DNA of 47,549 bases, taken from NCBI GenBank assembly GCA_002320245.1, contig DCKD01000019.1, forward strand, positions 25,039 through 72,587, read 5' to 3'. Numbering within the stretch: position 1 is the stretch's first letter; each line of letters begins with the position of its first letter. Below the pieces are notes generated by a model. That model was not told where the DNA came from and did no database searches. It was given only the letters and a program-made list of their open reading frames with translations. Positions 1 through 8,420 of the stretch are shown one piece after another. Source of the stretch: Lachnospiraceae bacterium UBA1683 (GTDB lineage: Bacteria; Bacillota; Clostridia; Lachnospirales; Lachnospiraceae). Both the position numbers and the translations under genes were made by a program.

Positions 1-41
1 AGCAAAGCTGCAATATAAAGTATGAATAAGGAGCGAAAAAA

Positions 42-1892
42 ATGTGCGGAATTGCTGGATTTTTTAATCCCTACGCGGATTACAAGAAGGAAGAGCCGAG
101 ATGGCTGGACATCCTGAACGGGATGAACCATGCACAAAAGCGGCGTGGACCTGACGATGAAGGTACTTATTTAACTTCCATCTGCGCCCTTGCGCATGTC
201 CGTCTGGAAATCATCGACCTGATTACCGGACACCAGCCCATTGTCAGAGAACGGCAGGGAAGGGAATGCGCCATTGTGTTCAACGGTGAGATTTACAATA
301 TGGAGGAATTAAAAGCAGAACTCTTACTGGAAGGCGCAAAGTTTAAAACGACAAGTGATACGGAAGTTATCCTGGAAGGCTACATGTTACATGGAAAGGA
401 TTATATCAAACGGCTAAACGGGATATTTGCGATTGCCCTGTGGGACTCCGCCGCTGAAAAGCTTTTCCTGTTCCGGGACCGGCTCGGCATCAAACCCCTG
501 TTCTATACCATAACCGGCGGGACTGTGGTATTTTCTTCCGAGATAAAAGGATTGTTTGCTTATCCGGGGGTGCAGCCTGTTCTCGACAGGGACGGAATGT
601 GTGAGGTGTTTGCCCTCGGACCGGCAAAATCATATGGAAGAGGCGTCTTTAAAGACATCTTTGAGGTACTTCCCGGGCAATCCATTACTCTCGGCAGGAC
701 TTCCTGTACGAGAGAATTTTACTGGAAATTAAAAAGCCGCCCGCATAAGGATTCTTTTGAAAAAACAGTAGAAAAGACTGCATGGTTGGTAGAGGACGCC
801 GTAAAGAAGCAGATGCTCTCTGATATTCCTATCTGCACCTTCCTTTCCGGAGGTGTAGACAGCAGCCTTGTAACCTCAATCTGTGCAAAGGAGCTGAAAA
901 AGCAAGGAAAAGTACTGAATACATTTTCCTTTGATTTTGTGGATAACAATAATTACTTCAAATCCAACACTTTCCAGCCTAGCCAGGACCGTCCCTTTGT
1001 GGAACAGATGACCGCCTTCGCGGGTACAAACCACCGGTTTCTTGAATGCAGTAATCAGGAGCAGTTAGACTGCCTGTTTAAAGCAGTGGATGCCAGAGAC
1101 CTGCCCTGTATGGCAGACGTGGAGTCTTCCATGCTGTATTTCTGTTCAAAGGTAACGGACTATAACAAGGTGACCTTAACCGGTGAGTGCGCCGATGAAA
1201 TCTTCGGCGGATACCCTTGGTTTCACAGCAAAGAAGCCTTCCGGACTGATGCCTTTCCCTGGTCTATAAGTATGGAACCGCGTCAGACCCTTTTGGATGA
1301 CAATGTCATCCGGGAATTGCACATGGAAGAATATGCCCACGCCGCTTATGAGAAAACGATTCAGGAAACGCCTGTCCTTGCCGGGGATACACCGGAAGAA
1401 AAAAGGCGTAGGGAAATCGCTTACCTGAACCTGCGCTGGTTTATGGTGACACTGCTTGACAGAATGGACCGGACCAGTATGTATAATGGTCTGGAAGCAA
1501 GAGTTCCGCTCGCAGATTATCGGATTGTGGAATATATTTTTAACGTTCCATGGCAGATGAAATGCCCGGACGGAATCGTAAAGGGGCTGCTGCGGTACGC
1601 CGGTGAAGGACTGCTGCCAAAAGAGATTCTGTGGAGGAAAAAGAGCCCTTATCCGAAAACCTATGATCCGGCGTATGAAAAACTGGTCGGAAACCGGCTT
1701 AAAGAAATACTTGATGACGCCAACGCCCCCATCCGTTCACTTCTGGATATAAAAAAAGTGGATGCTTTTCTGAACAGTCCCTGCAACTATGGTAAACCAT
1801 GGTACGGACAGTTGATGGCAGGACCGCAGATGCTGGCTTATATGCTGCAGGTAAACTACTGGCTGGAGAAATACCATGTCCGTATTGTATAG
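42..1892 (+). CDS. asnB: Asparagine synthase (glutamine-hydrolysing), AsnB
   Basis: Makes asparagine from aspartate, ATP and glutamine-derived ammonia in the cytoplasm. The protein (616 aa, usual length for the family) begins MCGIAGF, so Cys2 becomes the N-terminal nucleophile of the class II glutaminase domain; RGPDDEG (35-41) and NGEIYN (81-86) are further glutaminase motifs. The C-terminal synthetase domain carries the PP-loop SGGVDSS at 269-275. The ATG is preceded by AAGGAG at 28-33 with 8 bases between, which supports this start. It stands alone: the next gene is convergent and a long terminator separates them. Only 41 bases of its upstream region are in the window, so its control cannot be judged. 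A degenerate copy of its last codons lies just downstream (1955-1992). Confidence 0.97.
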   Translation: MCGIAGFFNPYADYKKEEPRWLDILNGMNHAQKRRGPDDEGTYLTSICALAHVRLEIIDLITGHQPIVRERQGRECAIVFNGEIYNMEELKAELLLEGAKFKTTSDTEVILEGYMLHGKDYIKRLNGIFAIALWDSAAEKLFLFRDRLGIKPLFYTITGGTVVFSSEIKGLFAYPGVQPVLDRDGMCEVFALGPAKSYGRGVFKDIFEVLPGQSITLGRTSCTREFYWKLKSRPHKDSFEKTVEKTAWLVEDAVKKQMLSDIPICTFLSGGVDSSLVTSICAKELKKQGKVLNTFSFDFVDNNNYFKSNTFQPSQDRPFVEQMTAFAGTNHRFLECSNQEQLDCLFKAVDARDLPCMADVESSMLYFCSKVTDYNKVTLTGECADEIFGGYPWFHSKEAFRTDAFPWSISMEPRQTLLDDNVIRELHMEEYAHAAYEKTIQETPVLAGDTPEEKRRREIAYLNLRWFMVTLLDRMDRTSMYNGLEARVPLADYRIVEYIFNVPWQMKCPDGIVKGLLRYAGEGLLPKEILWRKKSPYPKTYDPAYEKLVGNRLKEILDDANAPIRSLLDIKKVDAFLNSPCNYGKPWYGQLMAGPQMLAYMLQVNYWLEKYHVRIV

Positions 1893-1992
1893 GCAGTGCA
1901 GTGGTCTACCGGAGGACTACCGACTTTAGATTGTATTGGCCGTACGGCAGTTCACTGGAAAAATACCAGATTTGTATTGCATAGGCAATACA
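1863..1992 (+). repeat. Imperfect duplication of the asnB 3' end
   Basis: The last codons of asnB plus flanking bases (1863-1900) recur at 1955-1992 with 30 of 38 bases identical. The second copy reads L-E-K-Y-Q-I-C-I-A-stop, against L-E-K-Y-H-V-R-I-V-stop for the gene, but in a different frame and with no upstream coding region of its own. It therefore looks like the tail of a lost asnB paralogue or of a local duplication. The second copy also forms a perfect 10-bp hairpin at 1971-1994 with loop ATAG. Confidence 0.6.
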
Positions 1993-2004
1993 AAGTTTCC
2001 CTGA

Positions 2005-2057
2005 AAAAATAAAAGTACAGACCGGACTCCAAATGTCTGTTCTGTACTTTTATTTTT
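2005..2057. terminator. Bidirectional intrinsic terminator between asnB and the AI-2E permease gene
   Basis: A perfect 17-bp inverted repeat (2005-2021 with 2041-2057) has an A-rich left edge and a T-rich right edge, so each strand reads stem, then U-tract. It ends asnB on the plus strand and the permease gene, whose stop is 28 bases away, on the minus strand. Confidence 0.9.
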
Positions 2058-2084
2058 CCCCTCAGTGTACAGGGGAGACCTTTC

Positions 2085-3212
2085 CTATTTTGGCTCTTCT
2101 CTCAATCCGAGAATTCCTTCCACCAGTATCCTCACATCATCAAAGATATAATCGAACGCCCCCGCCTGACACATATTGATTACAACCATCCCGATTGGTA
2201 CAGATAGAATCATCCCCAATACACTGCCGATTCTATATCCAATGTACAGCAGCAGCAATGTAACCAACGGGTTCATTCCCATGCTGTCGGCAACCAGCTT
2301 TGGCTGTAACAGTTGTCTGGATATCTGTGTGACGATATAGATGACAACCAGCAGGATTGCTATCTCATAATTTCCCATAAAAAACTTGTACAATGCCCAC
2401 GGAATCATCGCTGTTCCGGTTCCGAAAAACGGCAGGAAATCCAAAAATGCAATTAAAAACGCGACAAGGACAAAATAATTAACTCCAAGCATAGCGAATC
2501 CAATTGCAAGGATTAAAAATACAATCCCCATAATTTTGAACTGTGCCTTAAAATATCCGCCTACCGCATAGCGGAGATTGTCCATAACGAGCGTCATACG
2601 TTTTTCCACCGACGGCGGAGCCACACGGTGCATCCAATTCAACACTTCCTCTCTCTGTACGGTAAAGAAATAGGCAGATAAAAGCGCTACAACCAATGAA
2701 ATCAGATAGGATGGCAGTCTTTTTGCAAAATTTCCGGCCGCAGCTACCGTCGGCTCACTGACCTTTGTCACAAACTCGCCCATATAATTATCCAGATTTG
2801 CAACCATTGTATTCCACCCATTCTGGATTCCCTGCGGCAATCTGACAAACACACCGGACAACGTGCCTCCTATCTGGCGCAGTCCGCTTTCCAACTGACT
2901 GTATAATTCCGGAATATGTTCAATTAAATCCCCGGTTTCCATTACAATCCTGCTGACAGCAAAGTAACTGATTAGCACAATCAAGGCGATAACAAGGACA
3001 ACAATCAATGCTGAACCAAGTTTTTTCACGATGTTAAATTTTTTTTCAAGCCAGTTTACAACCGGAGCCGCAACCGCTGAAATACACCATCCGATGACGA
3101 ACGGCATAAGAAAAAGCAATATTTTCCATCCAATCAATATGAAGGCGGCTGTCGCAAGTATACTGAACAGCAGGCTTACGGCAACCTGCCAGTATGGCCG
3201 CTTGTTTTCCAT
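2085..3212 (-). CDS. AI-2E family transporter (PF01594-type membrane permease)
   Basis: An integral membrane protein of about 375 aa with roughly eight hydrophobic segments, two near the N-terminus (after MENKRPYW) and a cluster in the C-terminal half. The pattern and the late motif region (DFLPFFGTGTAMIPWA) fit the AI-2E/PerM/YtvI family. Members are called autoinducer exporters, but most are uncharacterised and some are ion or proton antiporters, so the substrate is open. A GTG at 3239 would add nine residues and sits two bases after the engB stop. I prefer the ATG at 3212 because it has GAGGTG nine bases upstream. It is the last gene of the tig-clpP-clpX-lon-engB run. Confidence 0.85.
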   Translation of the reverse strand: MENKRPYWQVAVSLLFSILATAAFILIGWKILLFLMPFVIGWCISAVAAPVVNWLEKKFNIVKKLGSALIVVLVIALIVLISYFAVSRIVMETGDLIEHIPELYSQLESGLRQIGGTLSGVFVRLPQGIQNGWNTMVANLDNYMGEFVTKVSEPTVAAAGNFAKRLPSYLISLVVALLSAYFFTVQREEVLNWMHRVAPPSVEKRMTLVMDNLRYAVGGYFKAQFKIMGIVFLILAIGFAMLGVNYFVLVAFLIAFLDFLPFFGTGTAMIPWALYKFFMGNYEIAILLVVIYIVTQISRQLLQPKLVADSMGMNPLVTLLLLYIGYRIGSVLGMILSVPIGMVVINMCQAGAFDYIFDDVRILVEGILGLREEPK

Positions 3213-3241
3213 ATCATCATGCACCTCGATTTCTTCCACTC

Positions 3242-3847
3242 TTAGTCTGTTTCTTCAGTATGGTTCAAATATTCTGTCTCAACAAGTTCCCATATTTCAT
3301 CCCGTCCCTGTTTTGTGACAGAAGAAAATGGAATAATCTTTGTTCCGGGCACCAGATTCAGACCCTTCTTTACCATCTTTACATGTTTCTGGATCTGACT
3401 CCTTTTCAGTTTATCCAGCTTTGTCGCAATGATAATCGGCTCGAATCCCTGATTGATAATCCAGTCGTACATCATTTTATCGTTTGCGGAAGGCTCATGC
3501 CGGATATCAATCAAAAGAAAAACAGCACGCAGTTGGCTGGAGCCATGAAGATACCGTTCAATCAGCTTGCCCCATTGTGCTTTTTCCTGTTCGGACACTT
3601 TTGCATATCCATATCCGGGCAAATCTACCAGATACAATTCTTCATTGATATTATAAAAATTGATGGTCTGTGTCTTTCCCGGTGTTGCGGAAATCCTTGC
3701 ATAAGATTTGCGGTTCATCAGCGCATTAATCAGAGATGATTTTCCAACGTTGGACTTTCCGGCAAAAGCAATCTCCGGAAGTTCATTATCCGGAAGCCTG
3801 CTTGTAATTCCGCAAACCGTTTCCAAATTTATATTCTTAATTACCAT
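3242..3847 (-). CDS. engB: Ribosome biogenesis GTPase YsxC/EngB
   Basis: A small TrmE-Era-EngA-EngB-Septin class GTPase needed for assembly of the 50S subunit. The 201-aa product shows G1 GKSNVGKS (30-37), G3 DLPGYG (75-80), G4 TKLD (142-145) and a G5-like PFSSVT (173-178). An upstream ATG at 3871 would add eight residues, but it has no Shine-Dalgarno sequence. The ATG at 3847 has AAGGAG 13 bases upstream and matches the usual family start MVIKN. It lies directly after lon, the conserved lon-ysxC order of Firmicutes, and 29 bases before the permease ATG. Confidence 0.95.
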   Translation of the reverse strand: MVIKNINLETVCGITSRLPDNELPEIAFAGKSNVGKSSLINALMNRKSYARISATPGKTQTINFYNINEELYLVDLPGYGYAKVSEQEKAQWGKLIERYLHGSSQLRAVFLLIDIRHEPSANDKMMYDWIINQGFEPIIIATKLDKLKRSQIQKHVKMVKKGLNLVPGTKIIPFSSVTKQGRDEIWELVETEYLNHTEETD

Positions 3848-3952
3848 ATGTTCTTCTGTTCTCCTTCTCATTCACAAAAACCCGTGCAAGCCTCTCACCC
3901 CGGATACTGACATGCTCACTCACTCTACTGAACATATCTCCTCTATCATTTA

Positions 3953-6271
3953 TCAGGAGACGAATGCATGTTCCAATACTTCTTCCATAGACTCTACAGT
4001 GAGTATCTCCAGCCCTTTTGTAATCTCTGTTGCCAGCTCTTCTACGTCTGCTTTGTTTTCTTTCGGTACAAGCACTGTTTTGATTCCGGCATTTTTTGCT
4101 GCCAGCAATTTTTCTTTTAACCCGCCAATCGGCAATACACGCCCACGCAGGGTAATTTCACCGGTCATCGCAATATCTGCCCGTACTTTTTTCTCTGTAA
4201 CCGCAGATAGAATTGCAGTTGCCATTGTAATTCCGGCAGACGGACCGTCCTTCGGAACTGCTCCTTCCGGAATATGTACGTGAATGTCGTGTTTCTCAAA
4301 GAAATCTTCTGCAATCCGGTAGCGGCGGCTGACGGAGCGGATATAACTGATTCCTGTTCCGGCGGACTCTTTCATTACGTCACCAAGCTGGCCTGTCAGC
4401 ATAATTTCGCCTTTCCCCGGCATAACATTTACTTCAATCTGAAGTGTATCACCGCCCACGCTCGTCCATGCCAACCCACGGACAATACCGACTTCATCCG
4501 CGGCATTAGCCATCTGATAGGTATATTTCTCTTTTCCGAGATATTTGTGCAGATTCTTCTCTGTTATTGTAACCTTTTTCCGGTCTGTTGTCAGTATTTC
4601 TTTTGCAACCTTCCGGCAAATATTCCCGATTTCACGCTCCAGTTGCCTTACGCCAGCCTCCTTCGTGTAATTTCCGGCAATCTTCCAGATTGCCGGCTTA
4701 CTGAATGTCAGCATTTCCGAAGTTAATCCATGTTTCTCCAACTGTTTCGGAATGAGATGCTCTGTCGCAATATGAAGCTTTTCATTTTCCGTGTAACTGC
4801 TCACTTCAATAATTTCCATACGGTCCAGCAATGGACGTGGTATCGTCTGCAGCGAATTAGCGGTTGTCACAAACATTACTTCGGACAGATCCAAAGGAAC
4901 TTCCAGATAATGGTCGCGGAACTTTGCATTCTGCTCACTGTCCAGCACCTCAAGCAATGCAGAAAATGTATCGCCTTTATAGTCTGTGCTGACTTTATCG
5001 ATTTCATCCAACAGCATAACGGGATTTTTCACACCTGCCGCACGGATGCCATTTGCGATTCTTCCCGGCATCGCCCCTACATAGGTTTTGCGATGTCCGC
5101 GAATTTCCGCCTCATCCCGCACACCGCCGAGTGAAATACGTACAAATGGTTTTTTCATTGCTTTCGCCAGCGATTTCGCGATAGAAGTCTTACCGGTTCC
5201 CGGAGGTCCAACCAGACACAGAATCGGACTGTCGCCTTTTTTCGTAAGCGAACGCACCGCCAGAAACTCCAGCACACGCTCTTTCACCTGCTCCAACCCA
5301 TAGTGTTCTTCCTCCAGCACTTTCTTTGCATATTCCATATCATTGCTGTCTTTCGCTGCCTTATTCCAGGGCATTTCCAGCAATGTTTCTATATAAGTGC
5401 GAATAACACCGCTTTCTGCCGGAGAATTCATAGAACTTTTAAAACGGTTGATTTCCTTTTGCAGCTTCTCCTTTACAAATTTTGGCGCCCTCAGTTTTTT
5501 TTTCTCTGCCTCAAACTCCTCGGCATCCGACACCGTCGTATCTTCTCCGAGTTCCTCACGAATCAGCTTTAGTTGTTCACGTAAAATATATTCTCTCTGG
5601 TGTTTGTCTACACGCTCTTTTACTTTGGTCTGGATTTCTTCTTTAATGTCAATAATCTGGACTTCGTTTACCAGTTTAAATGCCAACGTCTCATATCGTT
5701 TCCAGAAATCTGTCTGGTTTAATATTTCCTGCAAATCCTGATAGTAAAGCGGGATATTTGCGGCAATCTCATCCACCAGTTTTTTCAAACCTTTTGTTTC
5801 CAGAATCTGGGCAACGGATTCTTTGGACATCTTTCCGTTTTTCGCGGCATATTCTACGAACATATCTTTCAGTCCACGCTCCATCGCCTGTCCATTCAAA
5901 TCCTTCGGAACCGCAACTTCCACATCATCAGCCACTTCAACCTCAGCCCGCAGATACGGTTCTTCGTGCTCTATATTTCTCAGGATTCCCCGCGACTCTC
6001 CGGCAACCAGTACCCGAAGTATATGTTTCGGCAGCTTAATAATCTGTTTGACGGTTCCTACGGTTCCTACTTCATAGACGTCTTCCTGTCCCGGCTTTTC
6101 TGTTTCGATATTGCGCTGTGTCACGAGAAATATTTTCTGTTCCTCTATCATCGCCTCCTGCACAGCCGCAATTGACGTTCCTCTGCTAACGTCAAAATGA
6201 ACGACCATTTCCGGCATGATGGTCAACCCACGCAGTGCAACCATCGGTAAACTTTTTCTTTCATTTGCCAT
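3953..6271 (-). CDS. lon: ATP-dependent endopeptidase Lon (LonA type)
   Basis: Cytoplasmic AAA+ serine protease that degrades misfolded and regulatory proteins. The 772-aa product has the N-terminal substrate domain (1-200), a coiled-coil stretch (205-280), Walker A GPPGTGKT (355-362), Walker B LLDEIDK (420-426) and the C-terminal protease domain with the Ser-Lys dyad at S678 (GPSAG) and K721, almost the numbering of E. coli Lon. The open frame extends to 6397, but the extra 42 codons run through a hairpin array. The ATG at 6271 has AAAGGAG at the right distance and the normal start MANERKSLP. No heat-shock operator was recognised upstream. Confidence 0.97.
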   Translation of the reverse strand: MANERKSLPMVALRGLTIMPEMVVHFDVSRGTSIAAVQEAMIEEQKIFLVTQRNIETEKPGQEDVYEVGTVGTVKQIIKLPKHILRVLVAGESRGILRNIEHEEPYLRAEVEVADDVEVAVPKDLNGQAMERGLKDMFVEYAAKNGKMSKESVAQILETKGLKKLVDEIAANIPLYYQDLQEILNQTDFWKRYETLAFKLVNEVQIIDIKEEIQTKVKERVDKHQREYILREQLKLIREELGEDTTVSDAEEFEAEKKKLRAPKFVKEKLQKEINRFKSSMNSPAESGVIRTYIETLLEMPWNKAAKDSNDMEYAKKVLEEEHYGLEQVKERVLEFLAVRSLTKKGDSPILCLVGPPGTGKTSIAKSLAKAMKKPFVRISLGGVRDEAEIRGHRKTYVGAMPGRIANGIRAAGVKNPVMLLDEIDKVSTDYKGDTFSALLEVLDSEQNAKFRDHYLEVPLDLSEVMFVTTANSLQTIPRPLLDRMEIIEVSSYTENEKLHIATEHLIPKQLEKHGLTSEMLTFSKPAIWKIAGNYTKEAGVRQLEREIGNICRKVAKEILTTDRKKVTITEKNLHKYLGKEKYTYQMANAADEVGIVRGLAWTSVGGDTLQIEVNVMPGKGEIMLTGQLGDVMKESAGTGISYIRSVSRRYRIAEDFFEKHDIHVHIPEGAVPKDGPSAGITMATAILSAVTEKKVRADIAMTGEITLRGRVLPIGGLKEKLLAAKNAGIKTVLVPKENKADVEELATEITKGLEILTVESMEEVLEHAFVS

Positions 6272-6297
6272 GCTGTTTCTCTCCTTTGTAGAACAAA

Positions 6298-6420
6298 GAG
6301 CCTGATTTTCAGGCTCCTGCGCCGAAGCGCGGTCACGCAAGTGACCATTTTCCAGATGCGCATAGTGCGCACCGCATCCCCGCAGGGTTTTTATCATATA
6401 GAACTATCCTATATGATAAA
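6298..6420 (-). repeat. Array of small hairpins in the clpX-lon spacer
   Basis: Six inverted repeats follow each other almost without gaps: 6298-6316 (8-bp stem), 6319-6330 (GCGC stem, TTCG loop on the minus strand), 6331-6346 (6-bp stem, GCAA loop on plus), 6355-6378 (GATGCG/CGCATC), 6379-6387 (CCC/GGG, GCA loop) and 6390-6420 (12-bp stem). Such density is not expected of a simple spacer. It could be a leader of lon mRNA, a REP-like dispersed element, or both. The last two hairpins recur with changed sequence at 23780-23831. Confidence 0.6.
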
Positions 6421-6427
6421 GAAAGCA

Positions 6428-6459
6428 GGCGGATACATGGAATCACCATAGTACCCGCC
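6428..6459 (-). terminator. Possible weak terminator after clpX
   Basis: An inverted repeat of nine positions (6428-6436 with 6451-6459, including G-U pairs) lies 43 bases past the clpX stop. On the minus strand it is followed only by a broken pyrimidine tract (CTGCTTTCTTT). It may trim or attenuate transcription between clpX and lon. Confidence 0.35.
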
Positions 6460-6501
6460 CTCGTTAAACTCTTACCAGAATCTGTTTCTTCTGAAAAGAT
6501 A

Positions 6502-7773
6502 TTATGCACTCTCTGATGTCAGGAAGGTCTGGCGTTCTTCACCATCTCGTTCATATAGAGGTTTTCCAGTTCCTTTTACAACATCTTTTGTAATCCTGCA
6601 CTCTTTAATTGTCTCATCTGATGGCACACAGAACATCGTGTCCATCATAATGCCCTCCATAATTGCCCTCAGGCCTCTGGCTCCGGTCTTTCTGGCGAGC
6701 GATGTTTCCGCGATTGCAGTCAGTGCCTCTCTGTCAAATACCAGTTTCACACCGTCCAGCTCCAGCAGTTTCTGGTACTGTTTTACGATTGCACTCTTTG
6801 GCTCTGTCAGAATCCGCACCAGTGCCTTCTTATCCAGCATATCCAGTGATACCGTAACCGGAAGCCTTCCTACCAGCTCCGGAATCAGCCCGAACTTTAC
6901 CAAATCCTGAGGAAGCGTCTGTTTCAGCAGAACATCCACATCATATTCATGCTGCAGTGCAATCTCAGCATTAAATCCGATTGACTTCTTATCAAGACGA
7001 GTCTCGATAATCTTCTCGATTCCCTCAAATGCTCCGCCGCAGATAAACAGAATGTTCGTTGTATCAATCTGAATCAGTTCCTGATGCGGATGTTTTCTCC
7101 CGCCCTGCGGCGGAACCGATGCAACAGTTCCCTCGATAATTTTCAAAAGTGCCTGCTGGACACCTTCACCTGATACATCCCGGGTAATGGATGGATTCTC
7201 AGATTTTCTTGTAATCTTATCAATCTCATCGATATAAATGATTCCGTGCTCGGCACGTTCAATATCTCCGTCTGCTGCCTGAATCACTTTCAGAAGAATG
7301 TTCTCCACATCCTCTCCGACATATCCGGCTTCTGTCAATGCAGTAGCATCTGCAATGGCAAACGGTACATTTAAAATCTTCGCAAGGGTTTGTGCAAGAA
7401 GTGTCTTCCCACATCCGGTCGGTCCCAACATCAGAATATTGCTCTTCTGGAGCTCTACTCCCAAATCCTGTCCTGCCATAATCCGTTTATAATGATTATA
7501 AACGGATACCGACAATACTTTTTTCGCTTCATCCTGACCGATTACATAATCATCCAGAAATGCCTTAATCTCTTCCGGGGTCAGAAGATTGATATCTGCA
7601 AATTTTTCTCTCTCTTCGTATTCAAATTCTTCCTCGATAATCTCGGAACAAACATCGACACATTCATCACAGATATAAGCTCCGTTCGGCCCGGCAATCA
7701 GCTTGCGAACCTGACTCTGCGTCTTATTACAGAAAGAACATCTGACTGTATCATCAACATTTTTTCCTGCCAT
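6502..7773 (-). CDS. clpX: ClpX, ATP-binding unfoldase subunit of ClpXP
   Basis: Unfolds tagged proteins and feeds them to ClpP. The 423-aa product begins with a zinc-binding domain (C12, C15, C35, C38), followed by the AAA+ module: Walker A GPTGCGKT (117-124), pore loop GYVG (150-153) and Walker B IDEIDK (181-186). GAGGTGAG ten bases upstream of the ATG supports the start. It lies 24 bases downstream of clpP and is read in the same direction, so the two subunits are almost certainly co-transcribed. Confidence 0.98.
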   Translation of the reverse strand: MAGKNVDDTVRCSFCNKTQSQVRKLIAGPNGAYICDECVDVCSEIIEEEFEYEEREKFADINLLTPEEIKAFLDDYVIGQDEAKKVLSVSVYNHYKRIMAGQDLGVELQKSNILMLGPTGCGKTLLAQTLAKILNVPFAIADATALTEAGYVGEDVENILLKVIQAADGDIERAEHGIIYIDEIDKITRKSENPSITRDVSGEGVQQALLKIIEGTVASVPPQGGRKHPHQELIQIDTTNILFICGGAFEGIEKIIETRLDKKSIGFNAEIALQHEYDVDVLLKQTLPQDLVKFGLIPELVGRLPVTVSLDMLDKKALVRILTEPKSAIVKQYQKLLELDGVKLVFDREALTAIAETSLARKTGARGLRAIMEGIMMDTMFCVPSDETIKECRITKDVVKGTGKPLYERDGEERQTFLTSESA

Positions 7774-7797
7774 AATACTCTCACCTCATATTGCCTT

Positions 7798-8379
7798 CTA
7801 ATGACTGGCAATTACTTCATCAATTAATCCATACTCTTTTGCTTCCTGTGCAGACATGAAGTTATCCCTGTCTGTATCCACCTGAATTACCTCAAGAGGT
7901 TTTCCTGTGTTGGCTGCCAGAATCTCATTGAGTTTCTGACGTGTGCGCAGAATATGTTCAGCGGCAATCTGAATCTCTGTTGCCTGTCCCTGTGCCCCGC
8001 CCGATGGCTGGTGAATCATAATCTCTGCATTCGGAAGTGCAAAACGTTTACCTTTTGCGCCGCCGGAAAGCAGGAACGAACCCATGCTTGCGGCCATACC
8101 GATGCATACGGTGGACACATCGCACTTGATGTACTGCATCGTGTCATAAATTGCCATGCCGGCTGTGACAGAACCTCCCGGACTGTTAATATAAAGCTGG
8201 ATATCCTTGTTCGGATCATCTGCTTCCAGAAAAAGTAACTGTGCCACAACAATATTTGCGGACACGTCGGTTACCTCTTCTCCCAAAAAAATAATTCTGT
8301 CTTTTAATAATCTGGAATATATGTCGTAGGAGCGCTCTCCACGGCTTGTCTGTTCAACGACGTATGGTACTAAACTCAT
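7798..8379 (-). CDS. clpP: ClpP, proteolytic subunit of Clp protease
   Basis: Serine peptidase forming the tetradecameric barrel that works with ClpX. The 193-aa length is standard. The catalytic triad is visible: S98 in GMAASMG, H123 in MIHQP and D172 in DRDNF. GAAGGGAG precedes the ATG by 11 bases. Its position between tig and clpX is the usual clostridial order; Bacillus keeps clpP elsewhere. No CtsR-type direct repeat was recognised in the 41-base spacer to tig. Confidence 0.98.
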   Translation of the reverse strand: MSLVPYVVEQTSRGERSYDIYSRLLKDRIIFLGEEVTDVSANIVVAQLLFLEADDPNKDIQLYINSPGGSVTAGMAIYDTMQYIKCDVSTVCIGMAASMGSFLLSGGAKGKRFALPNAEIMIHQPSGGAQGQATEIQIAAEHILRTRQKLNEILAANTGKPLEVIQVDTDRDNFMSAQEAKEYGLIDEVIASH

Positions 8380-8420
8380 AAGAATATCTGCTCCCTTCTA
8401 ATTTGTCTGAATGATGGATA

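Noticed and set aside
6272..6397. An N-terminal extension of 42 residues on Lon
   Set aside because: The extra codons are the hairpin array, and the ribosome binding site lies at 6281-6287, directly before the usual Lon start.
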